Assembly: GCF_933775445.1 (NCBI RefSeq)
Contig: NC_065874.1
Coordinates: 5,475,001-5,539,000 of the forward strand
DNA length: 64,000 nucleotides
Source of the DNA: Argentina anserina
Lineage: Eukaryota > Streptophyta > Magnoliopsida > Rosales > Rosaceae
Direction of reading: 5' to 3'
Positions 47,593 through 60,375 of the stretch are shown piece by piece. Both the position numbers and the translations under genes were made by a program. Every line of letters starts with the position of its first letter. The first letter of the stretch is position 1. A model generated the notes under the pieces. It was not told the origin of the DNA and did not search any database. It saw only the letters and a program-made list of their open reading frames with translations.

Positions 47593-50574
47593 ATGGCAGT
47601 CATGTACAAAGTGAGGTCACTGCTTAATCTATCCAGATGTATTTGCAGAAGGATTCTACCGAGGAAATTTTACTCGGCACAAGGCTCGTCCCAATTTGAG
47701 GTAAAGCTTCGATCTTTATCGTTTTTTAACTAGTAGATACAGTTTCTCTGAAGACCAAGACCCAGTATAGTTTTGACTAGAAGTGCTTTAAGGTATCCGA
47801 TGATAATTCCTTACTGGGTATGTGAGAGAACTGAGTTGCTGGGAGCATATGATATATTATATATCTGTTGTGACTTGTGAGTATTCTAAGTCTAACATAG
47901 ATTCAAGTAATTGATTATGTTTTGGAGATTCCAACTGTTTTTGAACAATTTTGTTGCTCCAGTGAGTTGATAGTGCTTAAATGATGGTTTGCAGACTGTC
48001 GGGTTTATAGGACTGGGAAACATGGGATCCAGAATGGCAAACAATCTAATAAAGGCGGGATATCAAGTAGCTGTTCATGACATGTAATCTACTTGAATCT
48101 ATTCTACTAAATCTTTGGACCTCATATATCCAATTAGTTTAATCTGCAAATTATTAGTATAATAACATGTGAATCACTATAAGTTGTATACATTTATCTT
48201 CAAGGTGACCATTGAACGTACTAGGTGTGAAGTAATCAAGTAATGAGGCCACTTTGCATTTGTGTTTTCAGAAACTGCAATGCCATGAAAAAGTTCTTTG
48301 ATATGGGAGCTGCAACGAAAGATACACCTTTTGAAGTTGCAGAAGTTAGTGATGTTGTAATCACGATGCTCCCTACCTCATCTCATGTGAGTTTTGTAAT
48401 CCATACAATCTTATGGAAACACTGTATTTTGCCTATGATGTAGTGACATGAATCACATGATCTTCCATATATTAGGAAGCTTGAGACAGACCTTTGTCAA
48501 CTTTTTATTCAGTGCCACAAAAGCATCACCTTTATATTTCATCTGTGATGCCTTGTAGACTAACATATGAGAGTATGAAAGAGTAGTAAAGCCATTTTGA
48601 GGTGTTCAGCTTCCAAATCTGTGACTTCATAATGGACACTTTTTTGTTTCCACATGCAGGTACGGGATGTTTATACTGGACCAAATGGTTTACTTTATAG
48701 GGAGAATTTGCGGCCACGGTTATTCATAGATTCATCAACTATTGATCCACAAACATCAAGAAAGCTTTCTACCATTGTCTCTCACTGCACTCTAAAGGAA
48801 CAGAAAGGAAAAGGTACAATATCAGATTCTCATTTGACTATTTGAATATATAATTTTAGATATTGAATGGTTGAAGTTGCGGAAGGCAACGGTTTTATGT
48901 GTTGATACTTGATAGTTGATACATATGAAAGAGCGTCTTTTATGAGTTCAATTGTATCCTCTATATAACCAGACTTGTAATTTTGTTAGATCATTGGAAG
49001 AAGCCTGCCTTGCTGGATGCTCCTGTATCTGGAGGTGTCCTTGCTGCGGAAGCTGGGACTCTTACTTTCATGGTATTTTTTATATATTGCAATCCCATTT
49101 TTGTAGACTTGGATGCAGTTTGGGGTTCTGCTTCGTTCAGTGATATATGTGTATAGACTAGATATATGCTTCCAGAAGGCAACAAGGCTTGTGATTAGAT
49201 TGATGTTTTCTAAGCTGTGAGTATTGATGAAGAGATGACATGTGTCAAGGTTGGTGGATCCAAGGAAGCTTATGCGGCAGCTACACCCTTGTTCCTTTCA
49301 ATGGGGAAGAACACAGTTTATTGTGGTGGAGCAGGAAATGGTTCAGTAAGTTACATCATTTACTACATCAAATATACAGTATCTTCAGCTCATTCTGAGC
49401 AATTCATACTTAGTTCTTAGACGACCTGGATAATCTGCGGAGTAATTGAACTCTTTATCTGTTTGCTATATATAGGCTGCAAAGATCTGCAATAATCTGG
49501 CACTGGCTATCAGTATGATTGGCATCTCAGAATCACTTGCTCTTGGTCAATCTCTAGGAATATCTGCCAGTACTCTAACAAAAGTGTTTAACTCTTCCAG
49601 TGCTCGCTGTTGGAGCAGGTATTCTTGAGTATACTGTAAATTCTGGTTTAGGACATTCCATTCATTTGTATAATGTCTCTCCCGACACATATATATGTAG
49701 CATCTTCATCTTTTTAGCTCATATTTGGGAAAATTTGTGTTTGCATCTGGTTTATAATGCCTAATATTACGAATATGGCATTCAATGCATGACAGCGATA
49801 GTTATAATCCAGTTCCAGGAGTGATGGAAGGGGTTCCCTCATCGAGGGACTATGACGGTGGATTTGCATCCAAACTTATGGTAAGTTAACTAGTTTGATC
49901 GAGTTCATAATTTTTTCTCGAGTTAGTTTAGGGCCTTTGTAGTAGTAGCATAGTACAGGTGTGTGTACCTGCTCAAACACACATTTATGTAGGAACAGGT
50001 TTTCTGCCGTTGTAGAACCCATTATTACATACATGCATGTGCCCACTTGAAGGTCCCTGTAACACTTCTACAGTGTGTTGCTTAATCATTTGGAATAGGG
50101 TACTGAGGTGAGAGCTTATCGTGATTGCAGGCTAAAGATGTAAATATTGCTGCAACATCAGCCAAAGAGGTTGGTCTACGATGCCCGTTGACATCCCAAG
50201 CACAAGAGATGTAAGTCCCTCTTCTTTTCTGAGCCTAAATCACAGTTATCAGTCACTTTGTCTTCGAAGTTTGCATTTCATCGTTACATTGGTGTCTAGT
50301 AGCTAAGGTTTAAATTGTAGCTTTTTCTTGAATGAGAGTCCAGCCAAAGATTGATAAAAGCTTTCATTGGCATCCAGAATTCAACTTAGGTGCTAAAACT
50401 GGTAAAGGGGATAGTAATGGACGATAATTACATCCTTTCTCTATCAGATAGTAATGATATAATTTATGTATTGATGTCTTCTGCAGATATAGGGAGCTCT
50501 GTGAGGATGGGCATGAAACAAAGGACTTCTCCTGCGTATTTCGCCATTACTACTCTGGCAAGAATGATGCTTAA
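47593..50574 (+). CDS. HIBADH: 3-hydroxyisobutyrate dehydrogenase, mitochondrial
   Basis: NAD-dependent oxidation of 3-hydroxyisobutyrate to methylmalonate semialdehyde in valine breakdown. Exons: 47593-47700, 47995-48083, 48272-48386, 48660-48813, 48990-49072, 49250-49345, 49476-49618, 49796-49880, 50131-50210 and 50487-50574. Total 1041 nt, 346 residues, normal for the family. Residues 1-36 are an Arg-rich presequence ([19 protein letters not shown]), probably mitochondrial. Rossmann motif [13 protein letters not shown], substrate motif [20 protein letters not shown], catalytic Lys218 in [12 protein letters not shown]. The protein ends RYYSGKNDA. All junctions are GT-AG and in frame. Confidence 0.94.
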
Positions 50575-51302
50575 TCTGACTGTTGTAAATGTATGGTACT
50601 TGGTATTAGATAAATAGAGCTGTGCTACTGTCAGTGGAGTAAATGAACGAAAGATCTTTTATATTCCTTTGGGATCAAATGATCAATGCAATCACAGTTT
50701 ATTTTCCATGATTTACAGAAGAAATGCACATTATGCAATGCATGAATCAAGGTTTTGGAATTCATCTTCATTTTGGTGCAAGAGGTTCTTGATTCAAATT
50801 TTCTAGTCCCAATGCACATTGGTGTCCCCGGATGAACGGAAGAATGAAAGAATAAAATGATGACTCTTTATAGAAAACTTTTTAAACAAGTGGAATGATC
50901 CTGGTAAAATCAAACACTTGACCTATTTCACACAAAACAATTTCAATTTGAGATTTGTTTTCTTGCGGTCATCGAGTAACGTCATTGTTTCCTTGCAGTC
51001 ATCATATAACGTCAATAACCTATTTTTTCACACATACCTTATCAGTAGAAACACCCAAACTTCACATTCATTGAATCATTGTCCTTTACAACTCTTCATT
51101 CTCAATTCTAATCCTAGTGTGCAAATGCGAGCTTGTCAAATATAAATTACCTTAAACTGCACATTCACTGTGTTCAACGACTATTCATTCTCTAGTTATG
51201 TGGTTACACACTATTGTAAATTTGTAATGACTTTTCGATTTCCAGAGTTCAAATATGCGCTTTGTGCCATTATATTAAGAGAAGTAGACTTATTGAGAAA
51301 GT
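50575..51302. other. intergenic, HIBADH 3' flank
   Basis: AT-rich non-coding sequence. Nothing recognisable before the inverted-repeat element begins. Confidence 0.45.
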
Positions 51303-51317
51303 AATTACCCTATAACT

Positions 51318-52399
51318 CTGTTTTTTTTAGAAGAGTTTTTTTCACCAAGAGTCCCTCAACTCTGGTGTACCTACCAATGTGATACATCAACTCTTAATCG
51401 TACCAATGCGATACCCAGACTCTAGTATTGCTATCATTGAAATACTTCCATCAGTTTTTTTCAACTTCTCCGTCATCTTGGTGACGTGGCAAGTACGTGA
51501 GGCCCACAAAGAGGGTTAAAAGATAAAATTAACCTCATCTGAGAGGAGCAATGTTTTTCCCGCCCTTTATCTTGAGAAAGACACCCAACAATTTCAATTT
51601 TGGCGCCAATTTTCCCTCCATACTCCTTAATTTGTGTCTCTTATCTAAACTAAAGAACTACCACCAACCAGTCGACCACAATCTGATAAAACCTAGATCA
51701 ATCTCATTTTCTATTTTTACCCTAGCACTTGTTAAACTAACAGAATAAATATAGAAATTTATATGGAACATCTCATTTCCACAATCTCATAAGAATATAG
51801 AAACACATAACTTAACGAAATTCAAATACATGTTTAAGTACCATTAGTTGCCACTTTTTATGTTGATCTGCCATGATTTTTGCTTGTAAGAACTAATGGT
51901 ACTTAAACATGTATTTGAATTTCGTGAAGTTATGCGTTTCTATATTCTTATGAGATTGTGGAAATGAGATGTTCCATATAAATTTCTATATTTATTCTGT
52001 TAGTTTAACAAGTGCTAGGGTAAAAATAGAAAATGAGATTGATCTAGGTTTTATCAGATTGTGGTCGACTGATTGGCGGTAGTTCTTTAGTTTAGTTAAG
52101 AGACACAAATTAAGGAGTAGGGAGGAAAAATTGGCGCCAAAATTGGAATTGTTGGGTGTCTTTCTCAAGGTAAAGGGCGGGAAAAACATTGCTCCTCTCA
52201 GATGAGGTTAATTTTGTCTTTTATCCCTCTTTGTGGGCCTCACGTACTTGCCACGTTACCAAGATGACGGAGAAGTTGAAAAAAAACTGACGGAAGTACT
52301 TCAATGATAGCAATACTAGAATCTGGGTATCACATTGGTACGATTAAGAGTTGAGATATCACATTGATAGGGACTATTGGTGAAAAAAACTCTTTTTAG
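51318..52399. mobile_element. foldback / long inverted-repeat element, about 1.08 kb
   Basis: The left arm (51318-51847, about 530 bp) and right arm (51893-52399, about 507 bp) are near-perfect reverse complements around a 45-nt loop (51848-51892). The same 65-codon open frame appears on the plus strand at 51551-51748 and on the minus strand at 51992-52189, which confirms the symmetry. Near-identical direct repeats flank the element: AATTACCCTATAACT (51303-51317) and AATTACCTATAACT (52400-52413), a possible target duplication with one indel. This fits a foldback or MULE-type non-autonomous DNA element. A transcript through it would form a hairpin of roughly 500 bp. Confidence 0.88.
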
Positions 52400-52413
52400 A
52401 ATTACCTATAACT

Positions 52414-53664
52414 TAACAAAGAAGCTCCTCAGACCATGATGATTTTTGAAGAGGGTCAAAAGTAGAATTTAGCAAAGAGAAGACTCCTCAGACCACAAAA
52501 CAGCAAAGAGAAGCTCCTTCCGAAGGAAGTCGGGACCAAACGAAGAAGGTTCGACTTAGACAGTTCTTCGACCCCACTATGTCCAAAGTTTCATGTTCAT
52601 GATAAACAACCACTTTCCCTCCTTTCTCTTTATATATTCACAAACAAAAACAATTCCCCAACAAATTCCACCAGAACACACAAAACTCGCTTCCCCCCTT
52701 AGGACAACCCCACACTGACCTAAACTACCCCCATAACCCACTTCTCTCAGTCTCTCAGTTTCTCTGTCTAAAAACTTTGAAAGCTGTTAGTGCAGAAAGG
52801 TACGACCTTTACTCTTCTCTTTGATTCTATTACCATTATTCTGGTGTGTTTACATTATCATCAGCATTTTCTTTTGGTTTTCTGATTTGGGTTTGTCTTC
52901 AATTTGTGAACTGATTTTTGGTTTTGCTTGGTTTTTCTGTGTGAACTGGATGCTTTATTTACTGGGTTTGGCTCTTGCTTCGAAACCCATTTCGTTTCAC
53001 TGCTTAGTTTCACTTTTCGGCTACTTTTTGATCGAATTTCTTCCTGCATTGCTTTGTGTTCTGTAATGGTTAGTTGAAAGGTTCAACCTTTTTGTTATGT
53101 ATTTCTTATTCGATCATCATGGAGGGACCAAATATTTTGGAACCAAAAAAAAAAAAAACAAACTAAATTGGGTGATCAGAAGTTGGGATTTGTTGGAGTT
53201 CAAGTTGGGAACAGAAAAGACTGTTCTTTTCTTATATTTTTGCTTGTTTTAGTTTTGATATAGAGTTATTTGTTATTGGTTACAATTGATACAGAGTTAT
53301 TTGTTTTGGGGATGATCGTCATTCATATTGAAAGCAATGCCATTTTAAATTTCATTCACGTTTATAAACCTGTAGCTTGATCGGCCGTGTTCGAGTTTCT
53401 TTTTGCATATTTTCTATATCCTACCTTGTTTATCCTAAAACTTGATCGTCTTTTGAATGGCTTGAATGAGTGAGATAAAGTGCCAATCGAACAAGTACAT
53501 GGACGTTTGTTTTTGGATTATCTAGTTGTTTTAAGGATCATATAGTAATATAGTGTCGTGTACACAATTATTAACATAAATGGATACGGTTTCCTCCGAG
53601 TCTTTTTCATATAGGAGTCCATATCTAACACTTTGGAAGCCTTTTGTAGATCTGTTGGTTGCTC
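52414..53664 (+). promoter_or_regulatory. HEN1 promoter and leader with probable leader intron
   Basis: Non-coding. A donor (AAAG|gtacga at about 52799) and an acceptor (tttgtag|atctg at about 53649) would remove a T-rich leader intron of about 850 bp just before the HEN1 ATG. The upstream C/A-rich stretch at 52620-52760 resembles a plant 5' UTR. The hairpin element ends about 400 bp before the presumed first exon. Confidence 0.5.
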
Positions 53665-56600
53665 ATGGAAACTGAAGGAGCCTCATCTGTCACAGTTCGA
53701 AAGAATACACAGACACCTAAGGCTATTATACACGAAAAGTTTGGTGCCAATGCTTGCTATACACTTGAGGAAGTGCATGAGTCTGCTGAAAATGGATGTC
53801 CAGGATTAGCCATTGTGCAGAAAGGCCCTTGCCTTTACTGCTGTACCTTGAAGCTTCCGGAAATTACTGTTGTATCTGGGAAGTTTAAAAAGAAGAAGGA
53901 TGCTGAACAGGCTGCTGCTGAGTTGGCTTTGGAAAAGGTGTGGTTGAATATAAATTAATAATCATTATGTTCGATGTCAGTGAATATGAATATTATCGAA
54001 CGATGTCATAAGTGTTGCTTCCAAAGTTGTCCCTGTAGAAGTACTCTTAAAAACTTTTTTTTTTGGGTTTTTTAACCATCTTATGGCTATTGTTGGTAAT
54101 CATTTATTCCATTTCTGCAGCTGCGCTTTAATCCTGCCGCAAAAAGGTCCTCTCTTCCAGAAACATGGGATGGCTTAGTTTCCCAAGTCAAATATCTATT
54201 TTCAGACGAGGTTTGTAGTCCTTGAGCACATACATGTTCAAACTTTATAAATTATGGCTCAAACCTGCCCCTGTATGTTTCATTGTTACAGTTCCTTTCA
54301 TCTCTTCATCCGCTGGGAGGTCATTTGAGAGCAGCTTTGCAAAGAGAAGGTCATCGCGCTGGCTTCGTCCCTGCTTGTGCCTTAGCCGTCTTTGACGCAA
54401 CACTAAATAATTTGTGCAAATCCATTGATCCTAAGGTGGAATTAGATCCCTTCTTAATTATATCATATGTTATAAGGGCAGCTGCTAGATTATCTGGATA
54501 TATTGCTAGTTCAGAGGAAGAGCTCTGGATTAGGAGGGAAAATCCATACCCTCCTGAAATTATAGAGTTATCTTGTATCCAGCCAATTCCAAACAAATCA
54601 GGCTGCCCTGAAATTCTTATGGTTGAAGCCATAATTATACCCTGTTCACTGGAGAAGACTGTTGAAAGGGTTATCCTTAATCTTACATCTTCTGGTTATT
54701 ACCTGGATGCTATTGCTAAACAACTTGGGTTGTTGGAAGCTTCAGACCTTATGATCTCAAGGTATACGGGCGGTTAACCCTGAAAATTTTGGAAGACATA
54801 GATCTGTAATTGTCTGTGCTAAATGAGTGATGCATATTTTCATGGATTCTTTGACAATTGACAGGCCTATAGGTAAGGCTTCTTCTGAGACAAGGCTGCA
54901 CTTTGCTGCTCCAAAGCAATCTCTGTTGGATATTTCTTCAGATGCTCATTCCAAAGAAGTTTGTAGCTTTGAAGGATCTTCAAATGCAAGAGCAAGTTAC
55001 TTGTCTGGTCAAAATATATATGGTGATGCTATATTGGCAACGATTGGCTACACATGGAGATCCAAGGACCTTTTCTATGAAGATGTATCTTTGAAATCAT
55101 ATTACAGGTCTTCTTTAACTTTAGCTACATCAAAGTCTGCTTTTTATTTTTTCACCCCCCAATAATTTGAAAAACACATAGCAAATATGAATTACTCCCT
55201 TTCGTGCGTCATTTTATTTTTAGGTGCAAATTAGATTGTATAATTTGGTCTTACTTGGATGTGGTTCGGCAGGATGCTTATTGGCAAGACACCAAGTGGA
55301 CTTTACAAGCTGTCCAGAGGGAAAATACTTGCAGCCGAGTTACCTTTGGCATTTACTACAAATGCAAAATGGAAAGGTTTGTTACCAAGGGAGATACTAT
55401 GTACATTCTGTCGTCAGCATCGGCTTTCTCAGCCTATCTTCTCTACTTTGAGTCTAGAAGAATCATCTGACTCGTCACAATCACACAAGAAGTTAAGGGT
55501 GACAGACTTGGGTGTGAAAGACACAGAACATGCAAATGGTTGTGTTGTTGCTACTGGTGCAAATGAAACAGTAAAATCTGGAGGTAGCTTCAGCTGTGAA
55601 CTAAAAGTACATTCGAAATTTCAGGATTTGATTTTAGAATGCTCACCAAAAATTTCTTTCAGAATGCAGAATGATTCTGTCCAAAATGCTTCTTTGAAAG
55701 TTCTATTATGGTTAGATATATATTTTACGGATCCAAATGTGTCGTTTGAGACATTAAAGGCTTCTGCTGATGACCTTGACATTAGATTTGAACCAAATTT
55801 TTTTGTTGAAGCATTTAAGCTTTGCCAATTTTTTCGTAATGTTGGTCATAGTGAGATTGAAGAAGGCAAATTAGTAAATTCGAACTCAGTGAATGTACCA
55901 AAATCTCTCTCTGGACAAGGACTTCATTCGCTGATTATAGAAGGCCCTGATTCTGGTGTTTGTCCATCCAATGGGTCCTTATCATGTGTGAGTTATTCTG
56001 CATCTCTTGTGACTGAAGAGCATATGAAAGAACAACTGGAAAGCAGTGACGACTTTGAGTTTGAGATAGCATCTGGAGCTGTGAATCCGCATCTTGAATC
56101 AGTTCTCATTCAGATGTCTGTCGGTCAGTCTGCTTGTTTCTTTATGGATCTGCCCCCTCAAGATTTGATTTTTGCTGCAGCTGATGATTCTGCAAGAATG
56201 TTTTCCTTATTGTCTTCAAGTGAGTTGCTTATTTTCTATGTTAAATGTCTATAAAGAGCACCCAAATAGCCAGATTCTCCCAGAAATTTATGAAAATAAT
56301 TCTAGCTTAAATTGAGGGTTTCTTAAATTTTGCATTATGTGTGAGAAAAACATTTCATGGAATAGAGAGTGAGAGTTATTTTATCAGCATTAGCCATGAT
56401 CAGTAATAATTAAATTCATGATCTTAACATTGAGCCGCTATCAATAATTTCATCAGATCTGTTGGACGTTTTGGACCTGCAAAGACAAGTAATTAGGAAA
56501 GAGTAAAACCTTGTTATTGATTCTCATTATAGGTATCAGTGCTTGATTTTTGTTCATGTTACAATTCTTTTGGGAAGAATTTATGTTTCGAGATATGAAA

Positions 56601-58540
56601 GAAGGTTCATTTGATTGGTGTTGTTGTTCTTCAGAAACCTGCTGCTTGGAGTTCACTATAAGGTTGTTGCGGGTAATAGAACCTTTGGAGGACAGAATGG
56701 AGCACGCCTTTTTCAGCCCTCCACTATCAAAACAGCGAGTGGAGTATGCAGTGCAAAGCATCAGAGAATCTTGTTCTGCTACTCTGGTGAATGGGTTGCT
56801 ATTCTCTTTCGACTTTACACTAATTAAACGGGGCATTCAGTTTTATGTCCTTGTTGGTTGTTGCAGGTTGACTTTGGATGTGGCTCTGGTAGTTTGTTGG
56901 ATTCCCTGTTAAATTACCCAACTTCTCTGGAAAAAATTGCTGGTGTGGATCTTTCACAAAAGAGTCTTACCAGTGCAGCAAAGGTCTGAACCATAATACA
57001 ACCTTTGATGTTTTCATATATAAGATTTATTTGCTTACTATAATACATTCGGTGTATCTATCTATTCATTAATTAGCTGCCTGAAATAGAAAATAGTATT
57101 ATGCTTGATAGATTTGGCTGCCTAGTATATATGGATTCTAAATATTATTACCAGAAAGCTTGGTGTTTTTAAGGTACTCAGGGAATGTATGCTTTCCCAA
57201 TACACATAATAAACACTTTGTCAAAACTTAAAAAAATTGATGTGTATTGATATTGCAAGCTTTTAGAGTTGTTTTACTTAGGCTGTAAATGATCCTTTGT
57301 TTATATTCTAGCTGGTTTCACTTGTTTGTTTGTTTGTTTGTTTGATGTTTCTACAATAAAGTTCATCTAGTTAACTACTTGGCGGTGATTCTTAATTTTC
57401 TATTATCATTGCAGATACTTAATACCAAATTAAGCTCAACTTCAGATGTTGATATCTCATCTACACCCCTAAAATCTGCAATTCTCTATGATGGTTCAGT
57501 TACAGATTCTGATTCTAGATTGTGTGGGTTTGATATCGGCACTTGCTTAGAGGTAATAACTTATGCCCATTCTTCTATGATCTTGTCAATGTGGATTGTT
57601 ATCTACTTTGCACTGAAAAAAGAAACAACATATCAAGAAATGAACTTCGTTTATTGAAAGCCTTGTGGTATTCGGGCCTCACTCTATATGAAAGTTGTTT
57701 CCTCTTATCTCTGCCCATCTGTACTTTTTAACTTGAACATCTGTCCTCGACTTATCTTTTCATTACAACTTGAAGACTTTAGATATCTCTATATTCTTTC
57801 ATGTGCATATGTATATATGATGATCCATATTGTGGATGTGAATTGTGATATGTCCACCAGACCCAAAGTTGAGGGGAAATATCTAACTTGAAGAAGAATA
57901 GATTCTTGAAAATAATTACTTATATAGAGAGGAGTTCAAAAGTTATCTTTATGCGAATTTCAAATATTTGTTTATAAGAATAATTTCGGTCACCATGTCC
58001 ATTAATCACTGTATTTGTGAAGGATCTTGTTTGTCCCGAGTCTTAAATCACTTGTCCTGTTTTTTAGCAATTGGTTATTGATATTGACTCTGAAAACCCT
58101 AGGTAATTGAGCATATGGAGGAAGATCAAGCGCATCTCTTTGGCAATGTGGCACTCAGTTATTTTTGTCCTAAGATACTTATTGTGTCAACTCCAAACTA
58201 TGAATATAACGTCATACTACAGAAGTCTACTCTATCAACCCCAGAAGATGATCCGGATGAAAGAAGTGAATCACAACCTTGTAAGTTTCGTAACCATGAT
58301 CACAAATTTGAGTGGACGAGAGCACAGTTCAATTGCTGGGCAACTGAATTGGCCACAAGGCACAACTACGATGTTGAGTTCAGTGGGGTTGGTGGATATG
58401 GTGATGAACCAGGTTTTGCTTCCCAGATTGCTGTTTTTAGACAGAGAACCATACCTCAGGAAGATCATCCTGAAGAAATCCCAGATTCAGAACATCCTTA
58501 CCAAGTTATTTGGGAATGGACTAGTAACGATAGGTCATGA
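53665..58540 (+). CDS. HEN1: HEN1 small-RNA 2'-O-methyltransferase
   Basis: Methylates the 3'-terminal ribose of miRNA and siRNA duplexes, protecting them from uridylation and decay. Exons: 53665-53937, 54121-54210, 54292-54761, 54865-55107, 55273-56219, 56635-56786, 56867-56983, 57415-57552 and 58103-58540. Total 2868 nt, 955 residues (942 in Arabidopsis). dsRBD1 at about 18-92 (TPKAIIHEKFGANACYTLEE...KKKKDAEQAAAELALEK). Central La-like/FKBP-like regions at about 120-680. Methyltransferase from about 700: SAM motif VDFGCGSGSLLDSL (726-739), metal ligands ExxEH in CLEVIEHMEED (E810, E813, H814) and FRNHDHKFEW (H875/H877). The frame also opens at a TTG six bases earlier, but ATG 53665 is the first Met. 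The fifth exon ends A|gtgagt. All catalytic residues are present. Confidence 0.95.
57318..57343. repeat. (TTTG)n microsatellite
   Basis: Short run of TTTG units in a HEN1 intron. Confidence 0.7.
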
Positions 58541-59170
58541 TCTGCACTGTAAAAGAGAAGTCTTTATGTAACATATTATCCCATGAATGTGAGCTTTATC
58601 TTGGCTGCTGCCTTTCATGGATCATAGTTTTAGTTAAGAATCATAGAAAGTGGAAGTTGCAACAGTATCAACTAGAAATAGTTCAAGGACTCAAGTTATT
58701 GATATCCAATCTCATGACAATCGTATGTTTTTATTACCTACTGAATGTGCCCTAAAACGTTTACAGGTTTTCTTATGTAGAGTAACTTTTCATCTTCTGT
58801 GTTTTGTGCTGGTAATGATACGGAACATGAACTAATGAGTTTCAACTTACAAAATAAGAGATTGTGTAATGCAACTCAATGAAGTTCTCACGAGTATATT
58901 CACCGATTTTAGTTTTCATATAAGAGACACTTCCATTCCTTCAATTACAAATGGACACACCTAAAGACATAGAACTGATAATCTGACCATATCAGCTCTA
59001 GCCGGAGCAGTGTGCAAACAAATAGAAAGGGGTTTGCGTTCAGTGAGTTCTTACTAGAACTTCAGAATCTGTCAAACGGCTACTGATAGATTTTCATAAT
59101 TTTATAACTCTCTTTACCATTTTCATACTAATACATATCCTCAGTGAACCCAATCAGTAAAACTGCACGT

Positions 59171-59227
<57 letters not shown>

Positions 59228-59458
59228 AGCATGAGGCTTTGGCTTGATGTGTTTAAAGTATGCAAGATGAGTTTCTTAATGCATATTCAGTTATTCACAT
59301 GGAATAGAAAAGTAAGAAACATAATTTGGACTTGACGCTAAATTTAGCTCCTCTAAAACTTTCAGAACTTTTCTATTGTCTATAACTCAAGGCCGGCAGC
59401 TAAATCTAGTCAGTGTTTGGTTCACGTTCAGAACTCATTAGCTACTTCTACTCATCTC
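58541..59458. other. intergenic, HEN1 3' flank and germin-like promoter
   Basis: Non-coding apart from the promoter. Contains the (AT)n tract listed separately. Confidence 0.5.
59175..59224. repeat. (AT)n microsatellite
   Basis: About 25 uninterrupted AT units upstream of the germin-like gene. Confidence 0.9.
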
Positions 59459-59466
59459 TATAAATA
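59459..59466 (+). promoter_or_regulatory. TATA box of the germin-like gene
   Basis: TATAAATA at 59459-59466, 91 bp before the ATG, followed by a C/A/T-rich leader typical of highly expressed plant genes. Confidence 0.65.
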
Positions 59467-59556
59467 ACCAAGTCCCTAACCGATTAGTTCACACTCTCAA
59501 TCCTCTTAATCTTTCAATAGCAAGTAACTTCATCATCTGTTATATACAACTCTATA

Positions 59557-60375
59557 ATGGCAAACCAAATTTTGGTATTGGCAGTCTTGACCATGACATC
59601 ATTGACATGTACTCTGGTCATTGCATTTGAGCCTAGTCCATTGCAAGATTTCTGCGTAGCTGACACGACTAGCTCAGGTTAGTTTCAAAAACTGGTTTTC
59701 GTTCGTTCATGAATGCTGAACTGTATGCTGTAATTTGCATATACTAACATGTATGTTCGTCGATCCAGAGTACATCCTACTGACCTACTGTACGTACTTA
59801 ACTTTTATTTTGGTACATATATTTTGTGCATCACAGTACCAAGAGTGAATGGCCTACCTTGCTTGGACTCCAAGCTAGCGCAAGCCGACCATTTCTTCTT
59901 CGGAGGGCTTCACATTGCCGGAAATACCTCAAACCCTCTCGGAGTTAGAATCACCCCAGTCAATGTGGCCCAAATTTCAGGACTCAACACCCTCGGAATC
60001 TCACTGGCCCGCATTGACTATGCACCGTGGGGTGTTACCCCTCCTCACACCCATCCTCGTGCCACCGAAATTCTAACAGTCTTGGAGGGCACTGTTGCTG
60101 TTGGGTTTGTGACTTCTAATCCTGACAACAAGCTCATTTCTAAGGTGCTTAACAAGGGTGATGTGTTTGTTTTCCCTGTGGGACTAGTTCACTACCAGCA
60201 AAATGTGGGTAATGGAACTGCAGTGTCACTCTCCTCTCTGAGCAGCCAAAACCCTGGAGTCATCACAATTGCTAATTCAGTTTTTGGAGCGAATCCTTCA
60301 ATTTCGGATGATGTTCTGGCCAAGGCTTTCCAGGTGGACAAATCCATAATTAGTGATCTTCAAATAAAATTTTAG
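59557..60375 (+). CDS. germin-like protein (cupin, apoplastic)
   Basis: Secreted Mn-binding cupin; family members act as oxalate oxidases, superoxide dismutases or have no known activity. Exons 59557-59677 and 59837-60375 give 660 nt, 219 residues, standard for the family. Signal peptide at about 1-23 ([19 protein letters not shown]). Cysteines in QDFCVAD and GLPCLD would form the conserved disulfide. Box 1 [13 protein letters not shown] supplies H111, H113 and E118; box 2 [16 protein letters not shown] supplies H159, so the metal site is complete. N70-T-S is a likely glycosylation site. The intron after residue 40 is typical. I cannot assign a subfamily member or an enzymatic activity from sequence alone. 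Confidence 0.93.

Noticed and set aside
51551..52189. 65-codon frames on plus (51551-51748) and minus (51992-52189) strands
   Set aside because: They are the two arms of the inverted repeat, not genes; no family resemblance.
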